A stretch of DNA of 64,000 nucleotides from Thermoflexus hugenholtzii JAD2 (GCF_900187885.1 NZ_FYEK01000071.1:1-64000); one strand, 5' to 3'. Positions 32,726-41,877 are shown, counted from the stretch's first letter. The notes: generated by a model from the letters alone, not told the origin. A program made the numbers and translations.

Positions 32726-33930
32726 CCGTTCCGACACAGCCGTGCGATCTCCTCAATGGCATCGTTCACGGAAGGAACCATGCGATCCGCGTAGGCCTCC
32801 AGGACCTCCGCCTTTGGGCCGGGATGAGGAGCGACCCCGAAGACGGTGAGCCGGATCGACATGCCCAGCTCATACAAGCGACGGACCATCCGGAAGACCC
32901 CCTGAATCCCCTTCACCGAATCCTCCACCAGCACCACGTGCCAGGGAAGTTTGGCCCATTTCACCAGAGGCCCCATCAGGGCATTGAAGATCAGCGTTTC
33001 GTAAGCGGCCTCCAGCGCGGGGATCTCCTCGATCCCATCCGAAGAGGCAAGGGCCGCGGCGAAGGCGGCCAGGCTGTGGAGGAGATGGGGCTTGGTGGGA
33101 CTCTCCTCCAGCCCGACCCGCTCGACCAGCCAGAACAGACGCCCGAGGCCGACCGGCCGCCAGTCCTCCAGCCCCACCAATCGCGCGGCCAGCTCCGCCT
33201 CGGGTGAGTAAACCGGGAGCGGCGGCGCCCGCTCTCCGTCAGGAGGTTGAGAAGGACGGGAGGTGTAGAACGCAGAGGCCAGACGGCCTTCATACCAGAG
33301 ATCCAGCAAGGCACGGGTGCCCTCCCGAGTCAGCAACGGCTGATCCCGCTCCAGAAGCCCTTGAGGGACCTCCACCGGGGCCGGACGGCCATAGGTCTCC
33401 GCGTAGGTCCGGCTTCCCACCATCCAGGCCTGGAAAACGGCGGTCGTGGGACATGAGAGCCGATGCGTATCCGCCAGCAGATGGAGAAGCAGGGTCTCCA
33501 GGGCCTCCGCGCGGGGCAATGAGGGCAGCGCTTCCCGCCGCCAGAGGCGAAGGGCCGCCTGGGAGGGTCGTTCCCCGGGCTGAGCGGCCTCACCGGCCCG
33601 CCGAACCCAGGTCACATAATCCGGGCGGATCTGTCCACTGTCCAGGGCGCGATCCGCCAGGCGAACCATCGCTTCCTCGAAATCCGGGACGATCCACTGC
33701 CCATCCAGACGGGCCGCCTCCAGCAGGAGGCCGGCCAGGCAGATGGCCGTGGAATCCCACTCGCTGGTCACCCCGGAGGCTTCGAACCATTCGATATCCA
33801 TCTCGGTCGGAAGCGGGATCTCCCATCCCAGACGTCGGGCGAAGGTGCCCAGGGTCGCCGGGATCCCCTGCTTGTAGCCCACGGGGAGCACCAGCACATC
33901 ATCGATGTCCAGCAACAGCGCGACGGGCAT
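32722..33930 (-). CDS. HAD-superfamily hydrolase, long form
   Basis: A 402-residue protein with a HAD skeleton. Motif I is LLLDIDDVLVLPVGYKQ, with the DxD nucleophile pair at residues 8 and 10. Motif II is SAFYTSRPSQPPDG. Motif IV-like LVEDSVKGIQGVFRMV lies near residue 345. About 200 residues of helical insert separate motifs I and II, far longer than common caps, so the substrate may be large. It is coupled by a four-base overlap to the baseplate-J-like gene. The specific reaction is unknown. Confidence 0.65.
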   Translation of the reverse strand: MPVALLLDIDDVLVLPVGYKQGIPATLGTFARRLGWEIPLPTEMDIEWFEASGVTSEWDSTAICLAGLLLEAARLDGQWIVPDFEEAMVRLADRALDSGQIRPDYVTWVRRAGEAAQPGERPSQAALRLWRREALPSLPRAEALETLLLHLLADTHRLSCPTTAVFQAWMVGSRTYAETYGRPAPVEVPQGLLERDQPLLTREGTRALLDLWYEGRLASAFYTSRPSQPPDGERAPPLPVYSPEAELAARLVGLEDWRPVGLGRLFWLVERVGLEESPTKPHLLHSLAAFAAALASSDGIEEIPALEAAYETLIFNALMGPLVKWAKLPWHVVLVEDSVKGIQGVFRMVRRLYELGMSIRLTVFGVAPHPGPKAEVLEAYADRMVPSVNDAIEEIARLCRNG

Positions 33931-34039
33931 GGACCTGCCTCAGGGTGCGAATTCCGGAGGGATTCTATCCCGGAAGACGGATGGATCACAAGGGGAACAG
34001 GGGAGCCCACCTCGGGCGATCCCATTCCGGCGATCAGGC

Positions 34040-34045
34040 TATAAT
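34040..34045 (+). promoter_or_regulatory. TATAAT -10 box of tRNA-Leu
   Basis: A perfect TATAAT ends 19 bases before the mature tRNA 5' end, at proper distance for a tRNA transcript with a short leader. No convincing -35 hexamer was found 16-18 bases upstream. Confidence 0.5.
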
Positions 34046-34064
34046 TGAAATGAGGTCGCGGAAC

Positions 34065-34146
<82 letters not shown>

Positions 34147-34150
34147 TTAT

Positions 34151-34179
34151 GGCACCCCACGAATGACTCGTGGAGCGCC
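34151..34179. other. imperfect inverted repeat just after tRNA-Leu
   Basis: ggcaccccacga and tcgtggagcgcc are near-perfect complements around a 5-base loop (atgac). The hairpin lies between the tRNA 3' end and the terminator. It could slow polymerase or mark the processing site. It is also in the size range of half of an attachment site, but no integrase is nearby. Confidence 0.4.
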
Positions 34180-34182
34180 ATG

Positions 34183-34213
34183 GAAAGGGGCGACCCGCCG
34201 GGTCGCCCCTTTC
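34183..34213. terminator. bidirectional intrinsic terminator
   Basis: A perfect 14-bp stem, GAAAGGGGCGACCC pairing with its complement around a GCC loop. It spans the end of the tRNA transcript and the stop codon of the minus-strand glycosyltransferase gene (TGA at 34212-34214). The outer A-T pairs supply a short U-run on either strand, so it can serve both converging transcripts. Confidence 0.8.
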
Positions 34214-35384
34214 AGCTTCCTGCATACACGGCCTCCAGGCGTTCCGCCAGGGCTTCCCAGCGATGATGGGCTTCCACATAGGCCCGCCCGGCAGCCCCCA
34301 GGGCCGCTCGCTCCCCCGGGCTGTCCAGCAACCGCAACACGGCGGCCGCGAAAGCTTCCCCGCCTTCCGCGATCACCAGATCCCGTCCAGGGACCGCGCT
34401 TAAGCCTCCCTGAACGGGCGGTGTGGCGACGACCGGCGTGCCCATCGCCAGCGCCTCCAGCACCTTGTTCTGGATCCCCACCGCATACCGCAAGGGGCAC
34501 ACCGCCAGCGTGGCCCGGGCCAGATACGGCCGGAGATCCGGAACCGTCCCCACGATCTCCACCCGGGGATCCCGGGCCGCCCGACGCAGCCACGCTGGGG
34601 GGTTCCGGCCGACGATCTGCACGCGGACCTCCGAGCGATGGGCCCAGATCCGTGGCATGATGTCGCGGATCAGATCCAGGGCCGCCGCAAGGTTGGCGTG
34701 GTAGCTCATCTTCCCTGTGAAGATCAGCGTGGCCGGATCCCGGGGGACCGCCTGAGGGCGGAAGAACTCCAGGTCCACCCCGTTCGGGATGACCGCCAAG
34801 GAGGCCCGGCCATCCGGGGCCAGGGCGCGCAACGCCGCCGCGTCCTCGGGTGAGGAGATCAGGATGCGGGGGAACCGCGATAGCCATCCCGCCTCGAACC
34901 GCCGCGTCCGTTCCAGCTCCAGACGGGCCAGATAACGGACCCGGGCGGTGGGAGCCAGGACTTGCGCCTGAGCAAACAGGCGGGTGATGCTGTCCACCGC
35001 GTCGAAGACCAGACGCTCGGGAGGGACCTCTTGGGCGAAGAGCGCCCCCCGCAGATGCTCCACATGGATCACCTCCCAGCCCTCCCGAAGGCTCTGACGC
35101 AGGGCCTCCCGCAGGCCCGGATGATCCGCGTAACCGGCCTGCAACGGCTCCCCCCGTGCCCAGGCGCGCACGGCATTCCAGAGCGTGCGTCCTCGGGAGA
35201 GCGGGAAACCGCGCACATCGACCCCGAGCGCTTTCAAGGCCTCCGACGCCGCCTCGCGATCCTCCGGAGGCTGAACCGCCAGCACCCGGATCCGATGACC
35301 TCGCTGGGCCAGGGCTTGCACGAACCCGTAGGGCCGGATCCGGATGGGCGAGGGAGGATACGGGAGCACCATCAGGATGCGCAT
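34212..35384 (-). CDS. GT4 glycosyltransferase
   Basis: A 390-residue GT-B enzyme. It begins MRILMVLPYPPSPIRIRPYG with an ALAQRGHRIRVLAVQ strand-helix. The donor half has LIFTGKMSYHANLAAALDLI, VQIVGRNPPAWLRRAA and AVGIQNKVLEALAMGTPVVA, the exopolysaccharide-type GT4 (TIGR03087/PEP-CTERM-like) layout. It therefore probably adds a sugar to a surface glycan, matching the plus-strand glycan cluster that starts 320 bases away. ATG 35384 follows GGGGGAAGG. Confidence 0.88.
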   Translation of the reverse strand: MRILMVLPYPPSPIRIRPYGFVQALAQRGHRIRVLAVQPPEDREAASEALKALGVDVRGFPLSRGRTLWNAVRAWARGEPLQAGYADHPGLREALRQSLREGWEVIHVEHLRGALFAQEVPPERLVFDAVDSITRLFAQAQVLAPTARVRYLARLELERTRRFEAGWLSRFPRILISSPEDAAALRALAPDGRASLAVIPNGVDLEFFRPQAVPRDPATLIFTGKMSYHANLAAALDLIRDIMPRIWAHRSEVRVQIVGRNPPAWLRRAARDPRVEIVGTVPDLRPYLARATLAVCPLRYAVGIQNKVLEALAMGTPVVATPPVQGGLSAVPGRDLVIAEGGEAFAAAVLRLLDSPGERAALGAAGRAYVEAHHRWEALAERLEAVYAGS

Positions 35385-35708
35385 CCTGCGCCTTCCCCCC
35401 GCTCACCTGTCATCGAAGCTTTTATACAGCCGTCCGGTTAGAATCGCAGCACAAACGGGTTAGAAACACGCGCCAAGCTCCCAAACCGAGGCTTGGGCCA
35501 ATCCCCGGGATATAAGGGCGTTGCCTGTTGCCGAAGGCTTACCGCCTTCTAACCCCCTCGATACAGCCTCCCAACCCCCCGCTTTTACAGTGAGGTCAGG
35601 ATGAAGAGCACGCCTTTGGTGTCCCATTCCTGTTCACGGGAGCGATCGATCGTGATGAATGAAATCGTTCCCCGGGTGTGTGAGATCCCGGCCCCTTCGA
35701 GGGTTACG
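35385..35708. other. intergenic region between divergent glycan genes
   Basis: No gene was supported in these 324 bases. They hold the start of the ten-gene glycan cluster. A TAGAAT box (35439-35444), a TATAAG (about 35513-35518) and the small perfect hairpin GAAGGC-TTACC-GCCTTC (about 35543-35559) are visible. Any of these may belong to the promoter/regulator region, but no -35/-10 pair is convincing. In-frame ATGs upstream of 35709 do not match the aminotransferase family start. Confidence 0.4.
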
Positions 35709-36800
35709 ATGAAAATCCCGATGGCGCGTCCGCTGATCGACGAGGAAACCCGCCAGGCCGTCCTGGAGGTGCTGGCATCGGGGCGCCTGGCCCAGGGCCC
35801 GCGTGTGCTGGAGTTCGAGGAACGCTTCGCGGAGTGGAACGAGGTGCCTTTCGCCATCGCCGTGTCCAGCGGGACCGCGGCGTTGCTCCTCGCGCTGATG
35901 GCCCTCGGGGTCGGCCCGGGCGATGAGGTGATCACCACACCCCTCACCTTCGCCGCCACCGCCAATGTGGTCCTGTTCGTAGGAGCCCGCCCGGTGTTCG
36001 CCGACATCGACCCGATGACGCTGAACCTGGATCCCGAGGCGGTGGAGCGACGGATCACCGCCCGCACCCGGGCCATCCTTCTGGTCCATCTGTATGGCAA
36101 CCCGTGCGAGATGGAAGCGTTTCAGGAGCTGACGGAGCGTTACGGCCTGGCCTTGATTGAGGATGCCGCCCACGCGCCCGGCGCGCTGTATCAGGGAAAG
36201 CCGGTGGGATCTTTCGGCATCGGATGCTTCTCATTCTATGCCACCAAGAACATAACCACCGGGGAAGGCGGCATGATCACCACCAGTGATCCTCGCCTGG
36301 CCCGCCGTCTGCGGATGCTGCGGGATCACGGCCAATCCGCCAAATACGTCCACGAGATCCTCGGATTGAACTTCCGCATGACGGAGCTCCAGGCGACCAT
36401 CGGGATCGGCCAGCTGATCCATATCGACAGCTGGAACGCCCGACGTCGGGCTCTCGCCGCCATTTACGATGCTCGACTTCGAGGGGTCGACAAGCTGGCC
36501 ATCACCCCCCGGAGCACTCCCGTTTATCATCTCTACACCATCCGTGTCCCGGCCGGGCTCCGGGATGTGCTCCGCCAGCGCCTGGAGGAGGCCGGGATCG
36601 AGACCGGCGTCCATTACCCGATCCCCCTCTATCGTCAGCCGCTTTATCAGCGTCTGGGCTACAACGATTCCCTCCCGGTCGCGGAGCGCGCCACGCAGGA
36701 GGTGCTCTCCCTTCCCATCCATCCCGCCCTCCGCGAGGAGGAAATCCTGTATGTCATTGAGACCGTGAACACGTTGATGGACGAGCTGATGGGAGGTTGA
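35709..36800 (+). CDS. DegT/DnrJ/EryC1/StrS sugar aminotransferase
   Basis: A 363-residue PLP enzyme that transaminates a keto-sugar nucleotide. It opens MKIPMARPLIDEETRQAVLE. VSSGTAALLLALMAL binds the cofactor phosphate. LIEDAAHAPGALYQGKPVGS has the PLP-contacting Asp. The Schiff-base Lys is in FSFYATKNITTGEGGMI. The C-terminus has GVHYPIPLYRQPLYQRLGY. Its neighbours (Gfo/Idh dehydrogenase and UDP-GlcNAc 2-epimerase) suggest a UDP-3-amino sugar as in the WbpE/WlbC step (inference). The start follows GAGGG. Confidence 0.92.
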   Translation: MKIPMARPLIDEETRQAVLEVLASGRLAQGPRVLEFEERFAEWNEVPFAIAVSSGTAALLLALMALGVGPGDEVITTPLTFAATANVVLFVGARPVFADIDPMTLNLDPEAVERRITARTRAILLVHLYGNPCEMEAFQELTERYGLALIEDAAHAPGALYQGKPVGSFGIGCFSFYATKNITTGEGGMITTSDPRLARRLRMLRDHGQSAKYVHEILGLNFRMTELQATIGIGQLIHIDSWNARRRALAAIYDARLRGVDKLAITPRSTPVYHLYTIRVPAGLRDVLRQRLEEAGIETGVHYPIPLYRQPLYQRLGYNDSLPVAERATQEVLSLPIHPALREEEILYVIETVNTLMDELMGG

Positions 36801-36801
36801 G

Positions 36802-37839
36802 ATGAAACCGGTGCGTGTAGGGGTGGTCGGCGTGGGCTCCATGGGGGAGCGGCACTGCCGGGTGCTGGGATCCCTGCGTGGGGTGGAGCTGGTGGGCGTT
36901 TATGACCGCTGTCGTGAGCGGGCGCTGGAGGTGGCTGCCCGCTATGAGACCCGGGCGTTCGCCCGCCTGGAGGATCTGGCCGCCGCGGTGGAGGCGGCCA
37001 CCATCGCCACCCCCACGCCCACCCATGCGGAGATCGCCCTGGAGCTGATCGAACGAGATGTGGCGGTCATGATCGAGAAGCCCATGGCCACCTCCACCAT
37101 CGAGGCCATGGCCATCTGCGAGGCCGCCCGCCGTCGTCGCGTCCCGGTCCAGGTCGGCCATATCGAGCGCTTCAACCCTGTCTACATCGAGCTCAAGACC
37201 ATCCTGGAGCCCATGCGGCCCATCAGCCTAACCTTTCGGCGACTGAGCCCCTACGCGGTCAGCAACCGCGACGCCGACGTGATCTTGGACCTCATGGTTC
37301 ACGATCTGGATCTCGCCATCGATCTGATCGGCGCCCCGCCGGCCCGCATCTACCCGGTGGGACGCCAGGTGTTCTCCGAAGCGGTGGACTACGCCATCCT
37401 GACCATGGAGTTCCCGGGCGGGGAGCTGGCCACTCTCTTCGCCTCCCGGGTGACCGAGCAGAAAGTCCGCGCCATTGAGATCACCGCCGCCGAGGCTTAC
37501 ATCGAAGCCGATCTCCTGAACAAGGGGATCACGGTTTACCGCTACACGATCCCGATCTACACCAACGACAACCAGCCGGTGAAATACCGCCAGGAAGGGT
37601 GGATGGAACGGATCGGGATCCCCATGGCGGAGCCCCTGGCTCTGGAGCTCCAGCACTTCGTAGACTGCGTGCGAACCGGGAAGACGCCTCAGGTCTCCGC
37701 GCAGGATGGCCTCCGGGTCATCCAGCTGGCGGAACGGATCCGAACGCTTCTGTATCAGGGAGCGGCCGTGGCGCTCCGCTTTCCATCCCTCGCCGCCCCC
37801 GTCGGGGCGAATCCCCAGCTTTCGGAGGTCGAACGTTGA
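36802..37839 (+). CDS. Gfo/Idh/MocA-family dehydrogenase
   Basis: A 345-residue NAD(P)-dependent oxidoreductase. The Rossmann start is VGVVGVGSMGERHCRVLG. EKPMATSTIEAMAICEAARR carries the conserved EKP. LDLMVHDLDLAIDLIG has the catalytic H in the xxHDLD pattern. Such enzymes oxidise UDP-sugars at C3 (WbpB/WlbA type) before aminotransfer by the upstream DegT enzyme, from which it is separated by one base. The stop overlaps the next gene's TTG start. Substrate assignment is by context. Confidence 0.9.
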   Translation: MKPVRVGVVGVGSMGERHCRVLGSLRGVELVGVYDRCRERALEVAARYETRAFARLEDLAAAVEAATIATPTPTHAEIALELIERDVAVMIEKPMATSTIEAMAICEAARRRRVPVQVGHIERFNPVYIELKTILEPMRPISLTFRRLSPYAVSNRDADVILDLMVHDLDLAIDLIGAPPARIYPVGRQVFSEAVDYAILTMEFPGGELATLFASRVTEQKVRAIEITAAEAYIEADLLNKGITVYRYTIPIYTNDNQPVKYRQEGWMERIGIPMAEPLALELQHFVDCVRTGKTPQVSAQDGLRVIQLAERIRTLLYQGAAVALRFPSLAAPVGANPQLSEVER

Positions 37840-38999
37840 AGATCGTGTCCGTGGTGGGAGCCCGCCCCGAGTTCATTCAGGCCGCGCCGGTCAGCCGGGC
37901 CTTGCGGCAGGAGCACCACGAGGTGCTGGTCCACACCGGCCAGCACTATGACGACCGCATGTCCCGCATCTTCTTCGAGGACCTGGATCTGCCACAGCCG
38001 GACTACAACCTGGGGGTGGGCTCCGGGCCTCACGGCCGCCAGACCGGCGAGATGATGGCCCGCCTGGAGGAGGTCCTGTTCCGGGAACAGCCGGACCTGG
38101 TCATCGTGCGAGGGGACACCAACTCCACACTGGCCGGGGCTCTGGCGGCAGCGAAGCTGCATATCCCGCTGGCCCACATCGAGGCCGGCGAGCGCAGCTT
38201 CAACAAACGGATGCCGGAAGAGATTAACCGGCTGGTGGCCGACCGCCTGGCCGATCTCCACTTCTGCATCACCCGACGCGCGGTGCAGCATCTGGCCCGG
38301 GAGGGGATCACCGAGGGGGTTTTCTTCGTCGGGGATGTGATGCTGGACGCGGTGCGGATCTACCTGCCCCGCGCGCTGGAACGAGCGCCCGCCCTGCTGG
38401 AGCAGCTCGACCTTTCGCCCGGCGGATACTTGCTGGTCACCGTCCACCGGGCCGGCAACACCGACTCCCCTCACCGTCTCGCCGGGGTCCTCTCCGCCCT
38501 GAACGCCATCCCGGAGCCCATCCTGTTCCCGGTTCATCCCCGGACCCGTCAGGCCCTGTCGCGCTACGGCCTTCAAGCAGCGGATCATGTCCGTCTGATC
38601 GAGCCGGTGGGCTACCTGGACATGCTCGCCCTGGAGGCCCACGCCCGGATGATCCTCACCGACTCCGGCGGGGTCCAGCGGGAGGCGTATTTCCTCGGCA
38701 TCCCCTGCCTCACCCTGCGGGAGGAGACCGAGCTGATGGAGACCGTGGAAGTGGGATGGAATCTCCTGGTGGGGACGGATCCCCGTCGCATCGTAGAGGC
38801 ATGGCGGTCCTTCCGGCCCCGCGGCCCCCGTCCGCCGCTGTTCGGGGACGGCCACGCAGCGGAGCGGATCGCCGCGGTGCTCCGCCAGAGCCCTCCGCGC
38901 TTCGGCCAGCACTACCGCTGGCCGGATCAAATACGGCTGCGGACGTTCGAGGACCGAGAACTTTCCCTGATCCCTTCCCCGGGTTGGGGATCCGGCTGA
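37836..38999 (+). CDS. wecB: non-hydrolysing UDP-N-acetylglucosamine 2-epimerase
   Basis: A 387-residue GT-B-fold epimerase. It starts LKIVSVVGARPEFIQAAPVS, with the invariant GARPxF. Further signatures are HTGQHYDDRMSRIFFED, IVRGDTNSTLAGALAAAK, HIEAGERSFNKRMPEEINRL and LTDSGGVQREAYFLG. It converts UDP-GlcNAc (or the 2,3-diacetamido form) to the manno epimer. The start is TTG 37836, with GGAGG eight bases upstream, overlapping the previous stop (TTGA). With the two genes before it, this makes a WbpB/E/I-like set, without an acetyltransferase. Confidence 0.92.
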   Translation: MKIVSVVGARPEFIQAAPVSRALRQEHHEVLVHTGQHYDDRMSRIFFEDLDLPQPDYNLGVGSGPHGRQTGEMMARLEEVLFREQPDLVIVRGDTNSTLAGALAAAKLHIPLAHIEAGERSFNKRMPEEINRLVADRLADLHFCITRRAVQHLAREGITEGVFFVGDVMLDAVRIYLPRALERAPALLEQLDLSPGGYLLVTVHRAGNTDSPHRLAGVLSALNAIPEPILFPVHPRTRQALSRYGLQAADHVRLIEPVGYLDMLALEAHARMILTDSGGVQREAYFLGIPCLTLREETELMETVEVGWNLLVGTDPRRIVEAWRSFRPRGPRPPLFGDGHAAERIAAVLRQSPPRFGQHYRWPDQIRLRTFEDRELSLIPSPGWGSG

Positions 39000-39069
39000 A
39001 GCGCCCCAAGGATCCAGGGATGGTCAGGGACATTGTGGAAAGGTTCCCAAGCAGGGAAAGGAGTCATCC

Positions 39070-40683
39070 ATGAACGGAGCCGCGCTTCTGGTGGAAAGCC
39101 TGCAGCAACAGGGCGTCTCGGTGATCTTCGGTCTGCCGGGCGATGAAGTCGCGTTCTTCGAGGCGCTCCGGGGCAGCCCCATCCGGTTCATCACCGTGCG
39201 CCATGAACAGGCTGCCGCCTTCATGGCGGATGCCTACGGCCGGCTGACCAGGTGCCCAGGGGTCTGTTTCTCCACCCTGGGGCCTGGGGCCACCAACCTG
39301 GCCACCGGCCTGGCCAACGCCTTGCTGGACCGCTCCCCCGTGGTGGCCCTCTCGGATCAGGTCCCCACCGATCAGATGCGCTCGGGGGTTCATCAATATA
39401 TCGACCTGACGGCCATGTTCCAGCCGATCACCAAATGGAGCGCGGTGATCCGCGACCCGGAGCTCATCCCCCCCACCCTGGAATACGCCTTCCGGGTTGC
39501 CCGGGCGGAACGGCCCGGACCGGTGCACCTCACCCTTCCGGTGAACGTGCTGGAGCGGGAGTGCTTCCTGTTCCAACTGGGCAGCGAGCTTCCAGAACGT
39601 CCGCTCTCCCGAGGCGGTCGTCCGGACCCCCGGGCGCTGCAACAGATGGCCGCGTGGCTTCGCGAGGCCCGGGCCCCGGTCCTGCTCGTGGGCAATCTCC
39701 CTCTGCGCGCAGGGTTTCTGGAGGCCCTGCGCCGTTTCATCGAAGCCTACCAGATCCCAACCCTGACCACTTATATGGGCAAGGGAGCCCTGCCCGAGGA
39801 CCATCCCCTCTGTCTGGGGGTGATCAGCCGTCACGCCCGGGGGGAGCTCGTGGGCCTGTTCACCGCATGTGATCTCATCCTCACCATCGGCTACGATGAG
39901 GTGGAGGGTGTCAAGCCCAGCCTGTGGATGGTCGGGAACCACAAGCGCGTGGTCTGCATGGACAGCGTAGTGGAGGGGGAGAGCCCGCTGCTCTCCGCCG
40001 ACCTCACCCTCGCCGGGGATGTGGCGGCGATCCTGGAAGAGCTGACGGCCCTCGCCCCGGCCGACCGCCAGCCCTGGCTGGAGGTGACCACCGTGCGGGA
40101 AGCGATGCAACGGCCCCTGCAACGGCCGCTGGCGGAAACCGCCCCGCTCTCCCCTGCGGCGATCACCCGGACGCTGTCCCGTGTACTTCCGGATCGCGGT
40201 GTGATCACCGTGGACGTCGGGCTCAACAAGTATGCCATGGGCCTGACCTATCGCATCCGGGGAAGCCAGCGGATCCTCTTCTCCAACGGGCTTTCCGCGA
40301 TGGGGTTCGCGCTCCCCGCCGCCCTGGGCGCTCGCCTGGCATGCCCCGAGGAGCCCATCGTGGCGGTCAGCGGCGACGGCGGGTTCCTGATGAACGTCCA
40401 GGAGCTGGAAACCAGCGCCCGCCACGGGCTCCCGGTGATCGCCCTGGTGCTGCGGGACAACGCCCTGGGATTGATCCACCGGATGCAGATGGCGCGCTTC
40501 GGAGATGCCGTGGGCACCACGCTGGGGAACCCAGACCTGCCGACCCTGGCCGCCGCCTTTGGTGCGAGGGGCATCACCGTGGACAGCGTGGACATCCTGG
40601 CGGACGTCCTGATCGAAGCCCTCTCCTCCCATCAGACATGGGTAGTCGACATCCCAACTTCCTATGAGGGATGGCTCCAATGA
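39070..40683 (+). CDS. thiamine-diphosphate enzyme, acetolactate-synthase-like
   Basis: A 537-residue TPP enzyme with three domains. The N-terminal PYR domain has VIFGLPGDEVAFFEAL and VRHEQAAAFMADAYGRLT, with the catalytic Glu. The middle domain follows. The C-terminal PP domain has VAVSGDGGFLMNVQELET and LVLRDNALGLIHRMQM, the GDG...N metal/TPP motif. It resembles IlvB but is not accompanied by a small subunit or branched-chain genes. It sits inside a glycan cluster and is coupled (ATGA) to an ATP-grasp gene. The substrate is unknown; a branched keto-acid building block is possible. Confidence 0.8.
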   Translation: MNGAALLVESLQQQGVSVIFGLPGDEVAFFEALRGSPIRFITVRHEQAAAFMADAYGRLTRCPGVCFSTLGPGATNLATGLANALLDRSPVVALSDQVPTDQMRSGVHQYIDLTAMFQPITKWSAVIRDPELIPPTLEYAFRVARAERPGPVHLTLPVNVLERECFLFQLGSELPERPLSRGGRPDPRALQQMAAWLREARAPVLLVGNLPLRAGFLEALRRFIEAYQIPTLTTYMGKGALPEDHPLCLGVISRHARGELVGLFTACDLILTIGYDEVEGVKPSLWMVGNHKRVVCMDSVVEGESPLLSADLTLAGDVAAILEELTALAPADRQPWLEVTTVREAMQRPLQRPLAETAPLSPAAITRTLSRVLPDRGVITVDVGLNKYAMGLTYRIRGSQRILFSNGLSAMGFALPAALGARLACPEEPIVAVSGDGGFLMNVQELETSARHGLPVIALVLRDNALGLIHRMQMARFGDAVGTTLGNPDLPTLAAAFGARGITVDSVDILADVLIEALSSHQTWVVDIPTSYEGWLQ

Positions 40684-41813
40684 AGAAACGTCCGAAGCGC
40701 ATCCTGTTGCTGGGCGCAGGGGGACCACCGGGGATCAACGTGATCCGCTCCTGGCGGGAAGCCCCTGAGCCCTTCTACATCGTGGGAACCGATATGAACC
40801 CCTTCCATCTGGAATGGGTGCCCGCCGACCGGGTCTATCTGGTCCCACCGGTCGATCACCCCGATTACCTGGATGCGATCGCGGAGATCGTGGAGCGCGA
40901 AGGGATCGACCTGATCCACGCCCAGCCCGATGTGGAGGTCCGCGCCCTCTCGGAGAACCGGGAGCGCTTTCCGGCCCGTGTATTCCTTCCGCGGAAGGAG
41001 ACCATCCGGCTGCTCCAGGACAAGCAGGCTTCGGCGGAGCGCTGGCGTCAGGCTGGGATCCACACGTTCCCCACGGTGCCGGTGGAAACTCCGGAGGATC
41101 TAGAGCGGGCGGTGGAGATCATCGGGCTCCCCCTCTGGTTGCGCGCCCGAGAGGGGGCAGGGGCGCGGGGCGCCACCCTGGTGGAGCGCATCGAGACCGG
41201 TATCCACTGGATCGCTTACTGGCGGTCGCGGGGCGTGCGCTGGGAGTTCATCGCCCAGCCCTACTTCTCCGGCCGGGAGTTCGCCTGGCAATCCCTCTGG
41301 AAGGACGGGCGGCTCATCGTCTCCCAGGGACGACAGCGGATCGAATACATCTATCCCCACTTGGCGCCCTCCGGCCGCACGGGGACCAGCGCCGTGACGG
41401 TGACCGTGCATGACGAGCGGGTCAACGAGGTGGCTACGCGTTGTGTGCTGGCGGTGGATCCGCAGGCGACCGGGGTGTTCAGCGTGGACCTGATGGAAGA
41501 CGAGCGGGGCAACCTGTTCCCCACTGAGATCAACGCCGGCCGCTTCTTCACCACCACGTATTTCTACACGCGGGCGGGCTGCAACATGCCCTATTATATG
41601 ATCCGGCTGGCCTTCGACGAGCCCCTCCCGGAGCTCCCCTCCTATAACGCCCTGCCAGCTGGCCTTTACTGGATCCGTCACATCGACTGCCCTGCCGTCC
41701 TCGTCCCCCACGGTGCCTTGCGGGTTCAGCGGGAGCCCAGCCTGGCCTGGTTTGATGGAGCACAGTCCATGCAGGCCATCGAGGCAATGTGGCGTGCCCC
41801 CGCGTCGCCATAA
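40680..41813 (+). CDS. ATP-grasp enzyme, carbamoyl-phosphate-synthase-like
   Basis: A 377-residue protein. The Rossmann-like N-terminus is KRILLLGAGGPPGINVIRSW. The ATP-grasp core has LPRKETIRLLQDKQASAERW, PLWLRAREGAGARGATLVE and FSVDLMEDERGNLFPTEINA, with the metal-binding E-x-N. These enzymes join a carboxylate to an amine or thiol using ATP. It starts at ATG 40680, overlapping the TPP enzyme stop (ATGA), so the two proteins probably act in one pathway, perhaps making an acyl or amino-acyl substituent on a sugar (inference). Confidence 0.8.
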   Translation: MKKRPKRILLLGAGGPPGINVIRSWREAPEPFYIVGTDMNPFHLEWVPADRVYLVPPVDHPDYLDAIAEIVEREGIDLIHAQPDVEVRALSENRERFPARVFLPRKETIRLLQDKQASAERWRQAGIHTFPTVPVETPEDLERAVEIIGLPLWLRAREGAGARGATLVERIETGIHWIAYWRSRGVRWEFIAQPYFSGREFAWQSLWKDGRLIVSQGRQRIEYIYPHLAPSGRTGTSAVTVTVHDERVNEVATRCVLAVDPQATGVFSVDLMEDERGNLFPTEINAGRFFTTTYFYTRAGCNMPYYMIRLAFDEPLPELPSYNALPAGLYWIRHIDCPAVLVPHGALRVQREPSLAWFDGAQSMQAIEAMWRAPASP

Positions 41814-41877
41814 ACGAAGTGATGGATGAGAAATCTGTTCCCATATTCCCCTCGTTGCCAAGGAGGAGTGAAGCGCT

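Noticed and set aside
39070-40683. Branched-chain amino acid acetolactate synthase (ilvB)
   Set aside because: No ilvN, ilvC or other ilv/leu genes are adjacent and the setting is glycan synthesis, so I did not give it the ilvB symbol although the family is the same.
39064-40728. A 554-codon minus-strand frame opposite the TPP enzyme
   Set aside because: It mirrors the enzyme's length exactly and has low-complexity composition, with no domain signature.
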